Origin: Pseudomonas sp. AN-1
GTDB lineage: Bacteria > Pseudomonadota > Gammaproteobacteria > Pseudomonadales > Pseudomonadaceae
Assembly (NCBI RefSeq): GCF_034057115.1
Contig: NZ_CP139195.1
Location: 3,658,001 to 3,722,000 of the forward strand
Length of the DNA stretch: 64,000 nt
Direction of reading: 5' to 3'
The notes under the pieces were generated by a model. That model ran no database searches, was not told where the DNA came from, and worked only from the letters and a program-made list of their open reading frames with translations. This document shows, one piece after another, positions 33,879-41,835 of this stretch; the first letter of the stretch is position 1, and every line of letters starts with the position of its first letter. Made by a program: the position numbers and the translations under genes.

Positions 33879-35072
33879 TCAGGCGGCTGCGCGCTCCGGC
33901 ATCCGGGTGAGCAGCAGGGCCAGCAGGCAGCCGACGCCGGTGGCGCCGACGATCAGGCTCATCGGCAGCGGGCTGCCATCGTGCAGGGCGCTGACCAGGG
34001 CGCTGCAGGCGGTGCCGAGGCCGAACTGGCCCGCCACGGCCAGGCCGGCGGCGGCGCCGGCCTGCTTCGGGAAGCGCGCCAGCAGGCTGGCCACGCTGTT
34101 GGCGCCGAGCAGGCCGGTGACGCTGACGTAGAGCAGCAGGCAGGCGACGATGGCGGTCAGGCCGCCGATGCCGCTGGCGCCGAGGATCGCCAGGCCCAGG
34201 CCGGAGAGGGCGGCGATGCTGGCGCCGAACACCAGCATGCGCTGCGGGCCGAGGCGGCCGACCAGGCGCGCGTTGAGCAGGGTGAAGACGATGATGCCGC
34301 CGACGTTCAGGCTGAACAGCCAGCCGTAGTGCTGCGGCGATACGCCGAAGTACTGGATGTAGACGAACGGCGAAGCGGTGATGAAAGCGAACATGCCGCC
34401 GAACGACAGGCCCATGCACAGGATGTAGCCGAGCGCCTGCGGCTGCAGGGCGATGTGGCCGTAGGCGCGGAAGGCGGCGGCGAGCGAGGTGCCGCGCCTG
34501 TCGGCCGGGTGGGTCTCGGGAATCTTCCAGGCCACGGCCAGCAGGCACAGCCCGGCGAAGACCATCAGCACCACGAACAGCGAGCGCCAGCCGGCGATCA
34601 GGATCAGGTAGCCGCCGATCAGTGGGGCGATCAGGGTGGCGAACATGGTCACCAGGTGCATCAGCGACAGCACCCGGGCGGCGTCCTTGAGCGGGAACAG
34701 GTCGCGCACGATGGTGCGCGCCAGCACCGAGGCGCCGGCGCCGCCGAGCGCCTGCAGCACGCGCCAGAACACCAGCTGTTCGGCCTCGGCGGCGAGGGTG
34801 CAGCCGAGGCTGGCCAGCACGTACAGGGCGATGCCGCCGAGCAGCAGCCTGCGCCGGCCGAAGCGGTCGGACAGCGGGCCGTAGAGCAGCATGCCGGCGC
34901 ACAGGCCGGCGAGGAACACGCTGATGGTCAGCTGGATCTGCGCCTCGGGTGCGCCGAGATCCGCGGCGATCAGCGGCAGACTCGGCAGGTACATGTCGAT
35001 CGACAGCGGGCCGAAGGCCACCAGCGCGGCCAGCAGGACGATCAGGCGTTGGGGGTTGGCGACGGCGACCAT
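33879..35072 (-). CDS. Bcr/CflA-family MFS drug efflux transporter
   Basis: The 397-residue protein has about 12 membrane helices. It carries the DHA1 N-terminal signature FGPLSIDMYLPSLPLIAADL of Bcr/CflA (bicyclomycin/chloramphenicol-type) exporters and the loop 2-3 motif YGPLSDRFGRRRLLL. ATG 35072 has GGAG six bases upstream; an upstream ATG at 35108 has no such site. It follows the TRAP genes on the same strand after 67 bp and could be co-transcribed with them. The substrate is unknown. Confidence 0.88.
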   Translation of the reverse strand: MVAVANPQRLIVLLAALVAFGPLSIDMYLPSLPLIAADLGAPEAQIQLTISVFLAGLCAGMLLYGPLSDRFGRRRLLLGGIALYVLASLGCTLAAEAEQLVFWRVLQALGGAGASVLARTIVRDLFPLKDAARVLSLMHLVTMFATLIAPLIGGYLILIAGWRSLFVVLMVFAGLCLLAVAWKIPETHPADRRGTSLAAAFRAYGHIALQPQALGYILCMGLSFGGMFAFITASPFVYIQYFGVSPQHYGWLFSLNVGGIIVFTLLNARLVGRLGPQRMLVFGASIAALSGLGLAILGASGIGGLTAIVACLLLYVSVTGLLGANSVASLLARFPKQAGAAAGLAVAGQFGLGTACSALVSALHDGSPLPMSLIVGATGVGCLLALLLTRMPERAAA

Positions 35073-35139
35073 GCAATCTCCAGTAAGTCGCGAGGGGGAA
35101 ATGAACAAGGCCGCCCGGAGGCGGCCTTGGGGGTACAGC

Positions 35140-36462
35140 TTACAGACTGAGCAGGCACAGGGTGATGGCGGGGAACAGCGCCAGCAGGATGATGCGCAGG
35201 ATGTCCGAGGCGAGGAAGGGGATCACGCCCTTGGCGGTCTCGGTCAGCGGCACGTCGCCGGCGGCGCGCTGGACGATGAACAGGTTCATCCCCAAGGGTG
35301 GCGTCACCAGGCCGATCTCCACCACCATCAGGGCGAGGATACCGAACCAGATCGACTTCTCGGTGGCGTCCAGGCCGAAGAAGTCCAGGCCCATGATCAC
35401 CGGGTAGAAGATCGGGATGGTCAGCAGGATCATCGCCAGCGAGTCCATCACGCAGCCGAGCAGCAGGTAGAGGACGAGGATCGCCGCCAGTACCAGCATC
35501 GGCGCCAGGCCGCTGTTCTTCACCCACTCGGCCAGCTCGTTGGGCATTTGGGTCAGCGCCAGGCCCGAGTTGAGCAGGTCGGCGCCGAGCAGCACGAGGA
35601 AGATCATCGCGGTGGTCTCGGCAGTGCCGAGCAGGCTGGTGCGGATGCCTTCCCAGCGCATGCCGCCCTGGATCACGGCGAGGATGCCGCAGGCCGCGGC
35701 GCCGATCGAGGCTGCCTCGGTGGGGTTGGCCCAGCCGCCGTAGATGCCGACGATCACCACCAGGAACACGCCAACCACCGGCAGCACGCTGACGAAGGCC
35801 TTGACGCGTTCGCTGGTCGGCGCCTTGGGGATGCTGTCGGCGGTGTCGCTGTCGCGGGCGACCATGATGCGCAGCACGATCATGTAGCCGATCACCGCGA
35901 TGATGCCAGGGATCACCGCCGCGACGAACAGCTTGGCGATGGACTCCTGGGTCAGCACGGCGTAGATGATCAGCGGCACCGACGGCGGGATGAGGATGCC
36001 CAGGGTACCGCCGCAGGCCACGGTGGCGGTGGCCAGGCGACCCGAGTAGTGGTGACGGCGCAGTTCGGGCAGGGCCACATGGCTCATGGTCGCCGCGGTG
36101 GCCAGCGAGGAGCCGCAGATGGCGCCGAAGCCGGCGCAGGCGCCGATGGCCGACATGCCCAGACCGCCTTTCCAGTGGCCGATGAAGGCCGCGGCGCAGC
36201 GGAAGATGGCGCGCGACAGGCCGCCGTGGGTGGCGAACTGGCCCATCAGCACGAACAGCGGGATCACCGCCAGGTCGTAGTTGGACAGCCGCGAGTAGGC
36301 CAGGTTGTTGAGGGTGAACAGCAGCGAGGACAGGTCGCCGTCGTTGACCGCCCAGAAGCAGGCGGCGCCGCCGATCAGCATGGTGATGCCGATGTGCACG
36401 CGCAGGGCCAGCAGGGTGAGGGTGATGGCCAGGGCAATCAGGCCGAGACTCAGACCGCTCAT
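35140..36462 (-). CDS. dctM: TRAP transporter large permease (DctM family)
   Basis: The 440-residue protein has about 11-12 hydrophobic segments and the DctM motifs IPLFVLMGQFATHGGLSR, GAICGSSLATAATMSHVALPEL and CGGTLGILIPPSVPLIIYAVLT. It imports organic anions with a sodium gradient, using a soluble binding protein. Its start overlaps the small permease stop by 4 nt. The substrate, inferred from the operators and neighbours, is a hydroxylated phenylacetate. Confidence 0.93.
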   Translation of the reverse strand: MSGLSLGLIALAITLTLLALRVHIGITMLIGGAACFWAVNDGDLSSLLFTLNNLAYSRLSNYDLAVIPLFVLMGQFATHGGLSRAIFRCAAAFIGHWKGGLGMSAIGACAGFGAICGSSLATAATMSHVALPELRRHHYSGRLATATVACGGTLGILIPPSVPLIIYAVLTQESIAKLFVAAVIPGIIAVIGYMIVLRIMVARDSDTADSIPKAPTSERVKAFVSVLPVVGVFLVVIVGIYGGWANPTEAASIGAAACGILAVIQGGMRWEGIRTSLLGTAETTAMIFLVLLGADLLNSGLALTQMPNELAEWVKNSGLAPMLVLAAILVLYLLLGCVMDSLAMILLTIPIFYPVIMGLDFFGLDATEKSIWFGILALMVVEIGLVTPPLGMNLFIVQRAAGDVPLTETAKGVIPFLASDILRIILLALFPAITLCLLSL

Positions 36463-36986
36463 GCGCGACCTCCACGGAACATGTCGATGATGCGGGCCAG
36501 CGAGCACAGCGCCAGCAGGACCAGGCTGGGCACGATGCACATCAGCGGGATCCACAGCGGGATCGACAGCAGGGTGGAGACGTCGCCGTACTCCATGTTG
36601 TCGAACATCTGCAGGCCGGTGCGCCAGGCCAGGATCAGCGCGGCGACCAGGCACAGCAGGTGGGCGAAGCCGTCCAGGGTGCGCTGCACCAGCGGGGAAG
36701 CCTTCATGGTGAAGGCGTCGACCTTGATGTGTGTGCCACGCAGCTCGCACAGCGGCAGGAAGGCGGCGATGGCGATGGAGGCGCCGATTTCCATCAGCTC
36801 GATGTCGCCGCGGATCGGCGTATTGAACAGCTTGCGGCCGATGATCGAGATCAGCGACATGTTGATGAGCAGCAGCAGGACCAGACCGCCGCCCAGGGCG
36901 AAGCCCTGGGCGACGTAATGCAGAACACGGCGGAAGACGCCGTGTTCTGCGGTCAGGCCGCTCTCGAAGGACAGCGACTCATTCAT
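36459..36986 (-). CDS. dctQ: TRAP transporter small permease (DctQ family)
   Basis: The 175-residue protein has four hydrophobic segments (about 30-50, 65-85, 105-125, 145-165). The typical LLLINMSLISIIGRKLFNTPIRGDIELMEI region of DctQ subunits is present, as is the HIKVDAF motif. It lies between the binding-protein gene (8-bp gap) and dctM (4-nt overlap). Confidence 0.92.
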   Translation of the reverse strand: MNESLSFESGLTAEHGVFRRVLHYVAQGFALGGGLVLLLLINMSLISIIGRKLFNTPIRGDIELMEIGASIAIAAFLPLCELRGTHIKVDAFTMKASPLVQRTLDGFAHLLCLVAALILAWRTGLQMFDNMEYGDVSTLLSIPLWIPLMCIVPSLVLLALCSLARIIDMFRGGRA

Positions 36987-36994
36987 TTTGTGTA

Positions 36995-38017
36995 TTACCG
37001 AGTAGCGGAGGACAGGTTGCGTGCGCCTTCCACGAGCGCCTTGCCGTCGATTCCGTTCTCGCTTGCATCCTTGGCCCAGACATCGGCGACGCCGGCAGCG
37101 GCGTCCTGCATGGCCTTGTAGGCGTCTGCGTCGATGGCCACGCGGCTTTCGGCCGGAGCGGCGTTGCGGGCGGCATCCATCGCCTTGTCCCAGGCGGTGG
37201 CGAAGCGGTCGTTCAGCGCCGGGCCGCTGTTGCGGTCGATGATTTCCTGCAGGTCCTTGGGCAGGCTGTCGAACTTCTTCTGGTTCATCAGCATGGTCAG
37301 CACGGTGTAGCCGATGGCGTGCTGGCCTTCCGGTGCGACGCTGTGGAACTCGGTAACTTCGTCGAGCTTGGTGGCCGGAACCACTTCCCAGGAGGCCAGG
37401 GCGCCGTCGACCACGCCCTTGGAGATGGCTTCGGTCATCTGCGCCGGCGGCATGCTCACCGGAGTGGCGCCGAGGGCTTCCACGGTCTTGGCCGCGGTGC
37501 GGCTGGAGGCGCGCAGTTTCAGGCCCTTGAGGTCCTCGAGGGTCTTCACCGCCTTGCCGCGGGTGTGCAGGTCCATGCCGCCGTCGCCGAACACGGAGAG
37601 CACCTTGTAGCCCTTGAAGTCGTCCTTGGCGTACTGCTCGTAGAACTTCCAGATGATGTCGTTACCGGCCTTGCCGCCGTAGGGCAGCATGAACGGCAGT
37701 TCGAGAACCTCGACGCGCGGGAACTTGCCGGCGGAGTAGGCCGGGGCGGTCCAGACGATGTCGGCCACGCCGTTGCGCGCCATGTCGGCCAGCTTGGCGG
37801 GGGTGCCGCCCAGCTGCATCGACGGGTACAACTGGCACTTCAGGCGGTCATTGGACTCCTGGCGCAGCTGTTCGCACCACGGCTCGATGATGTTGACCTG
37901 GGCGTTGGAGGTGGACGGCAGGAAGTGGCCGACCTTCAGGGTGTAGCTGTCGGCGGCCTGGGCAGCAGAGGCGGCGCCGATGGCGGCAGCGAGGGCAACG
38001 AGTTTCAAGGTTCTCAT
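36995..38017 (-). CDS. dctP: TRAP transporter substrate-binding protein (DctP family)
   Basis: The 340-residue periplasmic protein has a signal peptide ending AAQA/AD (residue 21). A DctP fold follows, with YTLKVGHFLPSTSNAQVN, DMARNGVADIVWTAPAY and LKGLKLRASSRTAAKTVEALGA, where the Arg of LRASS is the usual carboxylate ligand. It is the first gene of dctP-dctQ-dctM, preceded by GGGAG and by a predicted HpaR operator 35 bp upstream. Confidence 0.93.
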   Translation of the reverse strand: MRTLKLVALAAAIGAASAAQAADSYTLKVGHFLPSTSNAQVNIIEPWCEQLRQESNDRLKCQLYPSMQLGGTPAKLADMARNGVADIVWTAPAYSAGKFPRVEVLELPFMLPYGGKAGNDIIWKFYEQYAKDDFKGYKVLSVFGDGGMDLHTRGKAVKTLEDLKGLKLRASSRTAAKTVEALGATPVSMPPAQMTEAISKGVVDGALASWEVVPATKLDEVTEFHSVAPEGQHAIGYTVLTMLMNQKKFDSLPKDLQEIIDRNSGPALNDRFATAWDKAMDAARNAAPAESRVAIDADAYKAMQDAAAGVADVWAKDASENGIDGKALVEGARNLSSATR

Positions 38018-38050
38018 GGGATACTCCCGTGTTTTTGTTGTCCCCAGATT

Positions 38051-38064
38051 AGTAACATGTTAAT
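38051..38064. promoter_or_regulatory. Predicted HpaR operator in front of the TRAP operon
   Basis: AGTAACATGTTAAT matches the TTAACATGTTAA palindrome with one change and lies 34-47 bp upstream of the dctP ATG, where the promoter must be. The 598-bp gap between dctP and the porin gene (38018-38615) contains this site, two more palindromes (38321, 38506), a purine-rich G6/G7 tract (38382-38398) and no coding sequence that I can support. Confidence 0.65.
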
Positions 38065-38320
38065 CGAATGATTGCATCAAAAATCTGCTGGGCATTCGAC
38101 GGATGCTTACGGGCTCTGGGTGACGGATGGCTCAGGTGAAGTGCCGGTGCCGCGCGTGCATGCCTCGTAGGTCCGGGAAAGCGTAGCCGAGCCTGCTGGC
38201 ATGCGCCTCTCCGCGAGGCACGAACAGTCGTTTCATCTGCGGCGCCCGCGGTTGCTGCCTCCGCCAGGGAGGTGGATGGCATGGCCGGGGCCATGTGGTG
38301 ACCGTTCGCGGGCGCGTTTC

Positions 38321-38334
38321 GTTAACAAGTTAAC
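38321..38334. promoter_or_regulatory. Predicted HpaR operator, mid-region
   Basis: GTTAACAAGTTAAC carries the 12-mer with one change in the centre and is symmetrical at every base except the central AA. It lies about 260 bp from the dctP-proximal site and 180 bp from the porin-proximal site, a layout compatible with looping. Confidence 0.6.
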
Positions 38335-38425
38335 GCTGCAATCGTGTGACAGCCGGGGTGGAGCGTCAAGCCATCCGAAAGGAGGGGGGAGGGGGGGATT
38401 GTTGTTGTGAAAATTCCGTTCATGC

Positions 38426-38454
38426 TTGACTTGACGGTTATTTCGCGGTTTTTA
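38426..38454 (+). promoter_or_regulatory. Weak candidate porin promoter
   Basis: TTGACT (38426-38431) and TTTTTA (38449-38454) are 17 bp apart, with an overlapping second TTGACG at 38431. An alternative is TTGGTT (38499-38504) with a poor -10 near 38523, which would put the 38506 operator inside the spacer as in the hpaG promoter. Confidence 0.3.
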
Positions 38455-38505
38455 GAAGCGGAAGTTCGTTAGGGTGTCGCCCATCGCCGATCGAGAATTT
38501 GGTTG

Positions 38506-38517
38506 TTAACATCTTAA
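38506..38517. promoter_or_regulatory. Predicted HpaR operator in front of the porin gene
   Basis: TTAACATCTTAA matches the 12-mer with one change and lies about 100 bp upstream of the porin ATG. Confidence 0.6.
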
Positions 38518-38615
38518 TCGGATGGTAAAAGGCGCGTCCGGTTCGCCAGGAAGCTGCCAGCCTGGCGGACGAAACTTCGATTGATCGAATAAGTCCCCGT
38601 GGAGACAAAAAAACA

Positions 38616-39902
38616 ATGATCAGGACCTCTCAGCGCTCGAAACTGGCCCTTGGCATCCTCGCTGCCGCCATGGCCGTCCCTGCCGTATCCCAGGCTGCTT
38701 TGGTCGAAGACAGCAAGGCGAGCCTCGAGCTGCGCAACATGTATCTGAACCGTGATTTCCGTGACGAAACCACTGGTACTCCGGCCAATCCGCGTTCCTA
38801 CGGCGAGCTTTGGGGGCAGGGCTTCATCGCCAAGTTCGAGTCCGGCTATACCGACGGTGTCGTCGGCGTGGGTGTCGATGCTCTGGGCCTGGTTGGCGTC
38901 AAGCTGGACTCCGGTGCTGGTCGTCGCGACGGCAACATGATGGCCCTCGAAACCGACGGCGCCCCCGTCGACAACAGCTCGCAGCTGGGTCTGACCGCCA
39001 AGGCGCGCATCTCCAAGTCGACCCTGCATGTCGGTACCCTGCAGCCGCTGCTGCCGGTCGTGCTGTACAACAATACCCGCCTGCTGCCGGGCACCTACAC
39101 CGGTGGCCTGATCACCTCCCAGGAAGTCACCGGTCTGACCCTGCATGCTGCACGCCTGACCGAGTACAGCCTGCGTGACTCGACCGATCGTGAAGACTTC
39201 GAGGACTCGACCGCGACTCTCACTGACAAGATCGATCACTTCGATCTGGCCGGTGGTTCCTATGCGTTCAATCCGCAGCTGACCGCCAGTTACTACTACG
39301 GTCGCTATGACACCCAGTACAAGCAGCACTTCGGTGGCCTGGTGCACAAGCTGCCGCTGGGCGATGGCATCAGCCTGACCAGCGATCTGCGCTACTTCCA
39401 GACCGACTACGACGCACCGGGTGCCGCGAAGCTGGATGACAACAAGTTCGTCAACGGCATGTTCACCCTGGCCGTCGGTGCCCACAAGTTCGGTGCCGGC
39501 TTCCAGAACATGTCGGGCGACGGCGTTCTCGGCCTGATCGCCGGTGCCGACCCGTACAGCACCAACCTGTCCACCTACTGGACCTTCAACCGCGAGGATG
39601 AAGATGCCTGGCAGGTTCGCTACGACTACGACTTCGCCTCGCTGGGTGTTCCGGGTCTGGCTTTCATGACTCGCTATGTCAGCGGTTACAACATTGAGCA
39701 GCCCTCCGGCTCCGGTCAGAACGATGGCAAAGAGTGGGAGCGCGATACCGATATCGTGTACACCCTGCAGGATGGCAGCCTGAAGGGCCTGCGCTTCCAT
39801 CTGCGCAACGTCACCTATCGTTCGGGTGGTGTTGCGGCAGTCAACGCTCGCGACGTCGACGAAAACCGCGTGATCGTCAGCTACACCCTGCCGCTGCTCT
39901 AA
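38616..39902 (+). CDS. OprD-family outer-membrane porin
   Basis: The 428-residue protein has a signal peptide (1-27, ending SQA). It shows the OprD pattern of amphipathic strands: SLELRNMYLNRDFRD, YGELWGQGFIAKFESGYTDG, LTASYYYGRYDTQYKQHFGGL and the terminal NRVIVSYTLPLL for barrel insertion. OprD-type channels admit small carboxylates, and this one is divergent from a TRAP importer and next to hpa genes, so an aromatic acid is the likely substrate. Codon usage is slightly less GC-extreme than its neighbours, as is common for abundant porins. Confidence 0.9.
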   Translation: MIRTSQRSKLALGILAAAMAVPAVSQAALVEDSKASLELRNMYLNRDFRDETTGTPANPRSYGELWGQGFIAKFESGYTDGVVGVGVDALGLVGVKLDSGAGRRDGNMMALETDGAPVDNSSQLGLTAKARISKSTLHVGTLQPLLPVVLYNNTRLLPGTYTGGLITSQEVTGLTLHAARLTEYSLRDSTDREDFEDSTATLTDKIDHFDLAGGSYAFNPQLTASYYYGRYDTQYKQHFGGLVHKLPLGDGISLTSDLRYFQTDYDAPGAAKLDDNKFVNGMFTLAVGAHKFGAGFQNMSGDGVLGLIAGADPYSTNLSTYWTFNREDEDAWQVRYDYDFASLGVPGLAFMTRYVSGYNIEQPSGSGQNDGKEWERDTDIVYTLQDGSLKGLRFHLRNVTYRSGGVAAVNARDVDENRVIVSYTLPLL

Positions 39903-39921
39903 CCCGCACCCGGTAGTCCGA

Positions 39922-39950
39922 AAGGCCCGCCCTCACCGGCGGGCCTTTTC
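39922..39950. terminator. Bidirectional terminator between porin and hpaA
   Basis: A 10-bp stem (AAGGCCCGCC/GGCGGGCCTT) with a 6-nt loop is followed by TTTC on the plus strand, 20 bp after the porin stop. It overlaps the 3' end of hpaA on the other strand. Confidence 0.8.
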
Positions 39951-40871
39951 GTTTCCGGCGCCTGCCTCCTCGCGTTCGCCCTCGCGGCTGCGGTATTCGC
40001 TGGGGGTCATGCCCGCCTCGCGACTGAAGAAGCGGGTGAAGTAGGCCGGATCCTTGAAGCCGAGCTGGTAGCCGATCTCGTTGACCGAGCTGGCGGTGAA
40101 CAGCAGCAGGCGCCGCGCTTCCTGCATCAGCCGCTCGTGGACCAGGCGCTTGGACGGCAGGTCGGCGATGCGCCGGCAGATGTCGTTGAGGCGCGCCTCG
40201 GTGACGCCCATCGCCTCGGCGTAGCGCGACAGCGGCCAGTGCTTGCGATAGTGGTCCTCGATCAGCGCGTTGAAGCGGTGGAAGATCTGCAGGTTGTCGT
40301 GGCGCACGTGCTGGTTCTTCACCGGCTCGGCGGCCAGGCGCAGCAGGGTGATGAAGATCAGCTGGGTCAGCGCGTGCAGGCTGGCCTGGCGCGCCACCCG
40401 GTGCTGGGCGAACTCCTCGGCGAGCATGGCGAACAGGCGGTCGAGGCGCTCGATCTCGCCGGCGTAGCTGGCGTCCAGCGAGCCGAGTGCCACGCAGGTC
40501 GGCGACACCAGGCGCGGCTCGCCCGACTGGCTCAGATGCGCCTCGAGCAGCGGCCAGACCAGCTGCTGGCGCACGGTCAGAACATGGCCTTCACTATCCG
40601 GATGAGTGACGAAGGCATGCGGGATGGTCGGCGGGGTGAGGAAGAACAGCGGGGCGCTTTCGCTGTACTGCCGGTCGTCGAGATAGACCCGCGCCGCGCC
40701 GCTGGTCACGTAGTGGACCTGGAAGAAGCGGTCGTGGCGGTGCACCGGCATGTTGCGGCCGAAGAAGTCGGCCAGCTTGCCGAGGGCCTCGTAGTGCACG
40801 TCCTCGTCGGCATATCTTTGGTCGTAGACCTGGCCGATGTTGATGTTCGGAATGGGCTCGTGTTCCCGCAT
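39933..40871 (-). CDS. hpaA: AraC-family regulator of 4-hydroxyphenylacetate catabolism HpaA
   Basis: The 312-residue protein has an N-terminal cupin-type sensing domain (NMPVHRHDRFFQVHYVTSG, LFFLTPPTIPHAFVTHPDSEGHVLTV) and a C-terminal AraC double helix-turn-helix (about 215-300, WPLSRYAEAMGVTEARLNDICR and SSVNEIGYQLGFKDPAYFTRFF). In E. coli HpaA activates hpaBC in response to 4-hydroxyphenylacetate. Here hpaBC are not adjacent; the gene is divergent from hpaG1 and could act on that promoter or on a distant hpaBC. GGGAGG precedes ATG 40871. Confidence 0.92.
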   Translation of the reverse strand: MREHEPIPNINIGQVYDQRYADEDVHYEALGKLADFFGRNMPVHRHDRFFQVHYVTSGAARVYLDDRQYSESAPLFFLTPPTIPHAFVTHPDSEGHVLTVRQQLVWPLLEAHLSQSGEPRLVSPTCVALGSLDASYAGEIERLDRLFAMLAEEFAQHRVARQASLHALTQLIFITLLRLAAEPVKNQHVRHDNLQIFHRFNALIEDHYRKHWPLSRYAEAMGVTEARLNDICRRIADLPSKRLVHERLMQEARRLLLFTASSVNEIGYQLGFKDPAYFTRFFSREAGMTPSEYRSREGEREEAGAGNEKARR

Positions 40872-40943
40872 GATCCGCGGCCTCCCGCCTGTTCTGGGCT
40901 GTTTTTCATGATACCGCGCCGTGACCGGGCGATGCCGAGGGAC

Positions 40944-40972
40944 TTGACCACGATTAACATGTTAATTATAAA
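40944..40972 (+). promoter_or_regulatory. Sigma70 promoter of the hpaG1 operon
   Basis: TTGACC (40944-40949) and TATAAA (40967-40972) are separated by exactly 17 bp, near-consensus. The predicted start is near 40979, giving a leader of about 95 nt before hpaG1. One operator palindrome fills the spacer and a second covers the start site. Confidence 0.85.
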
Positions 40973-40985
40973 GTTCACATGTTAA
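40953..40985. promoter_or_regulatory. Tandem predicted HpaR operators in the hpaG1 promoter
   Basis: The perfect palindrome ATTAACATGTTAAT (40953-40966) lies between the -35 and -10 boxes. TTCACATGTTAA (40974-40985, one change) lies over the start site. Their centres are 20 bp apart, about two helical turns. The arrangement is typical of a MarR-type repressor blocking RNA polymerase. The assignment to HpaR is inferred from gene linkage. Confidence 0.75.
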
Positions 40986-41074
40986 CTGGCCGTCGCGCGA
41001 CGGTGGTCATGGTGAGTGCCGGGTCCTGTCCGCAGGGGCCGGTTTATCCAACTGGTCTGTGGAGAAGAGCTGGC

Positions 41075-41824
41075 ATGCGCCGAGCGATGATTGAAGTGGA
41101 CGGCAAGGTCCTCGAGGCGACGGTCGACGACAACGGTCAACCGTCCGTGAATGGCCAGGCCGTCAAGCCTGACGCCTGGAAAGCCCCGTTCAGCGGCACC
41201 GTGTTCGGCATCGCGCTGAACTACCAGGGCCTGCTGGACAGCAAGATTGCCGAGTTCAACCAGGATCCGTACAAGACCCCGCCGAAGACCCCGGTGCTGT
41301 ACATCAAGACCCCGAACACCGTGGTCGGCCACGAAGGCAGCATCGTCTTCCCGGCCGGCGTCGACGCCATCCAGGCCGGCCCGGCGCTGGGCGTGGTGAT
41401 CGGCAAGCGCGCCAGCCGCGTGTCCGAAGCCGAAGCCATGGACTACGTCGGCGGCTACACCGCGGTCAATGAAGTCACCCTGCCGGAAGTCAGCTTCTAC
41501 CGCCCGGCGGTCAAGGCCAAGTGCCGCGACACCTTCTGCCCGGTCGGTCCGGTGGTGGTCGATGCCGCCGACATCAAAGATCCGCACGCACTGGAGATCA
41601 GGCTGCTGGTCAACGGCGAAGTCCGCCAGCAGAACAGCACCGCCAACTTCGTGCGTTCGATCCCCGAGCTGATCAGCTTCCTCAGCCAGTTCATGACCTT
41701 CGAGCCGGGTGACCTGATCATCACCGGCGTGCCGGAAGGTCGCGTCGACATCGCCGTCGGCGACAAGGTCGAAGTCGAAATCGCCGGCGTTGGCCGCCTC
41801 AGCAACACCGTGGTCGCGGAATAA
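41075..41824 (+). CDS. hpaG1: HPC pathway isomerase/decarboxylase subunit HpaG1
   Basis: The 249-residue FAH-family protein corresponds to the N-terminal half of E. coli HpaG (5-oxopent-3-ene-1,2,5-tricarboxylate decarboxylase / 2-hydroxyhepta-2,4-diene-1,7-dioate isomerase). Visible are FGIALNYQGLLDS, KTPNTVVGHEGSIVFPAG and ITGVPEGRVDIAVGDKVEVEI. In FAH enzymes a GTPxG loop is usual, so GVPEG is a variant here. ATG 41075 has GGAGAAGAG upstream; the longer frame from 40979 would start inside the operator. It is followed 11 bp later by hpaG2. Confidence 0.9.
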   Translation: MRRAMIEVDGKVLEATVDDNGQPSVNGQAVKPDAWKAPFSGTVFGIALNYQGLLDSKIAEFNQDPYKTPPKTPVLYIKTPNTVVGHEGSIVFPAGVDAIQAGPALGVVIGKRASRVSEAEAMDYVGGYTAVNEVTLPEVSFYRPAVKAKCRDTFCPVGPVVVDAADIKDPHALEIRLLVNGEVRQQNSTANFVRSIPELISFLSQFMTFEPGDLIITGVPEGRVDIAVGDKVEVEIAGVGRLSNTVVAE

Positions 41825-41835
41825 GGAGCCGGAAC

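Noticed and set aside
35140..38017. C4-dicarboxylate uptake as the role of the TRAP genes
   Set aside because: The family name alone suggests it, but the shared palindromes with the hpa promoter and the hpa neighbours point to an aromatic acid; left as unproven.
40979..41074. Longer HpaG1 N-terminus from ATG 40979
   Set aside because: It would start on the predicted transcription start and inside an operator, without a ribosome site; ATG 41075 has GGAGAAGAG.
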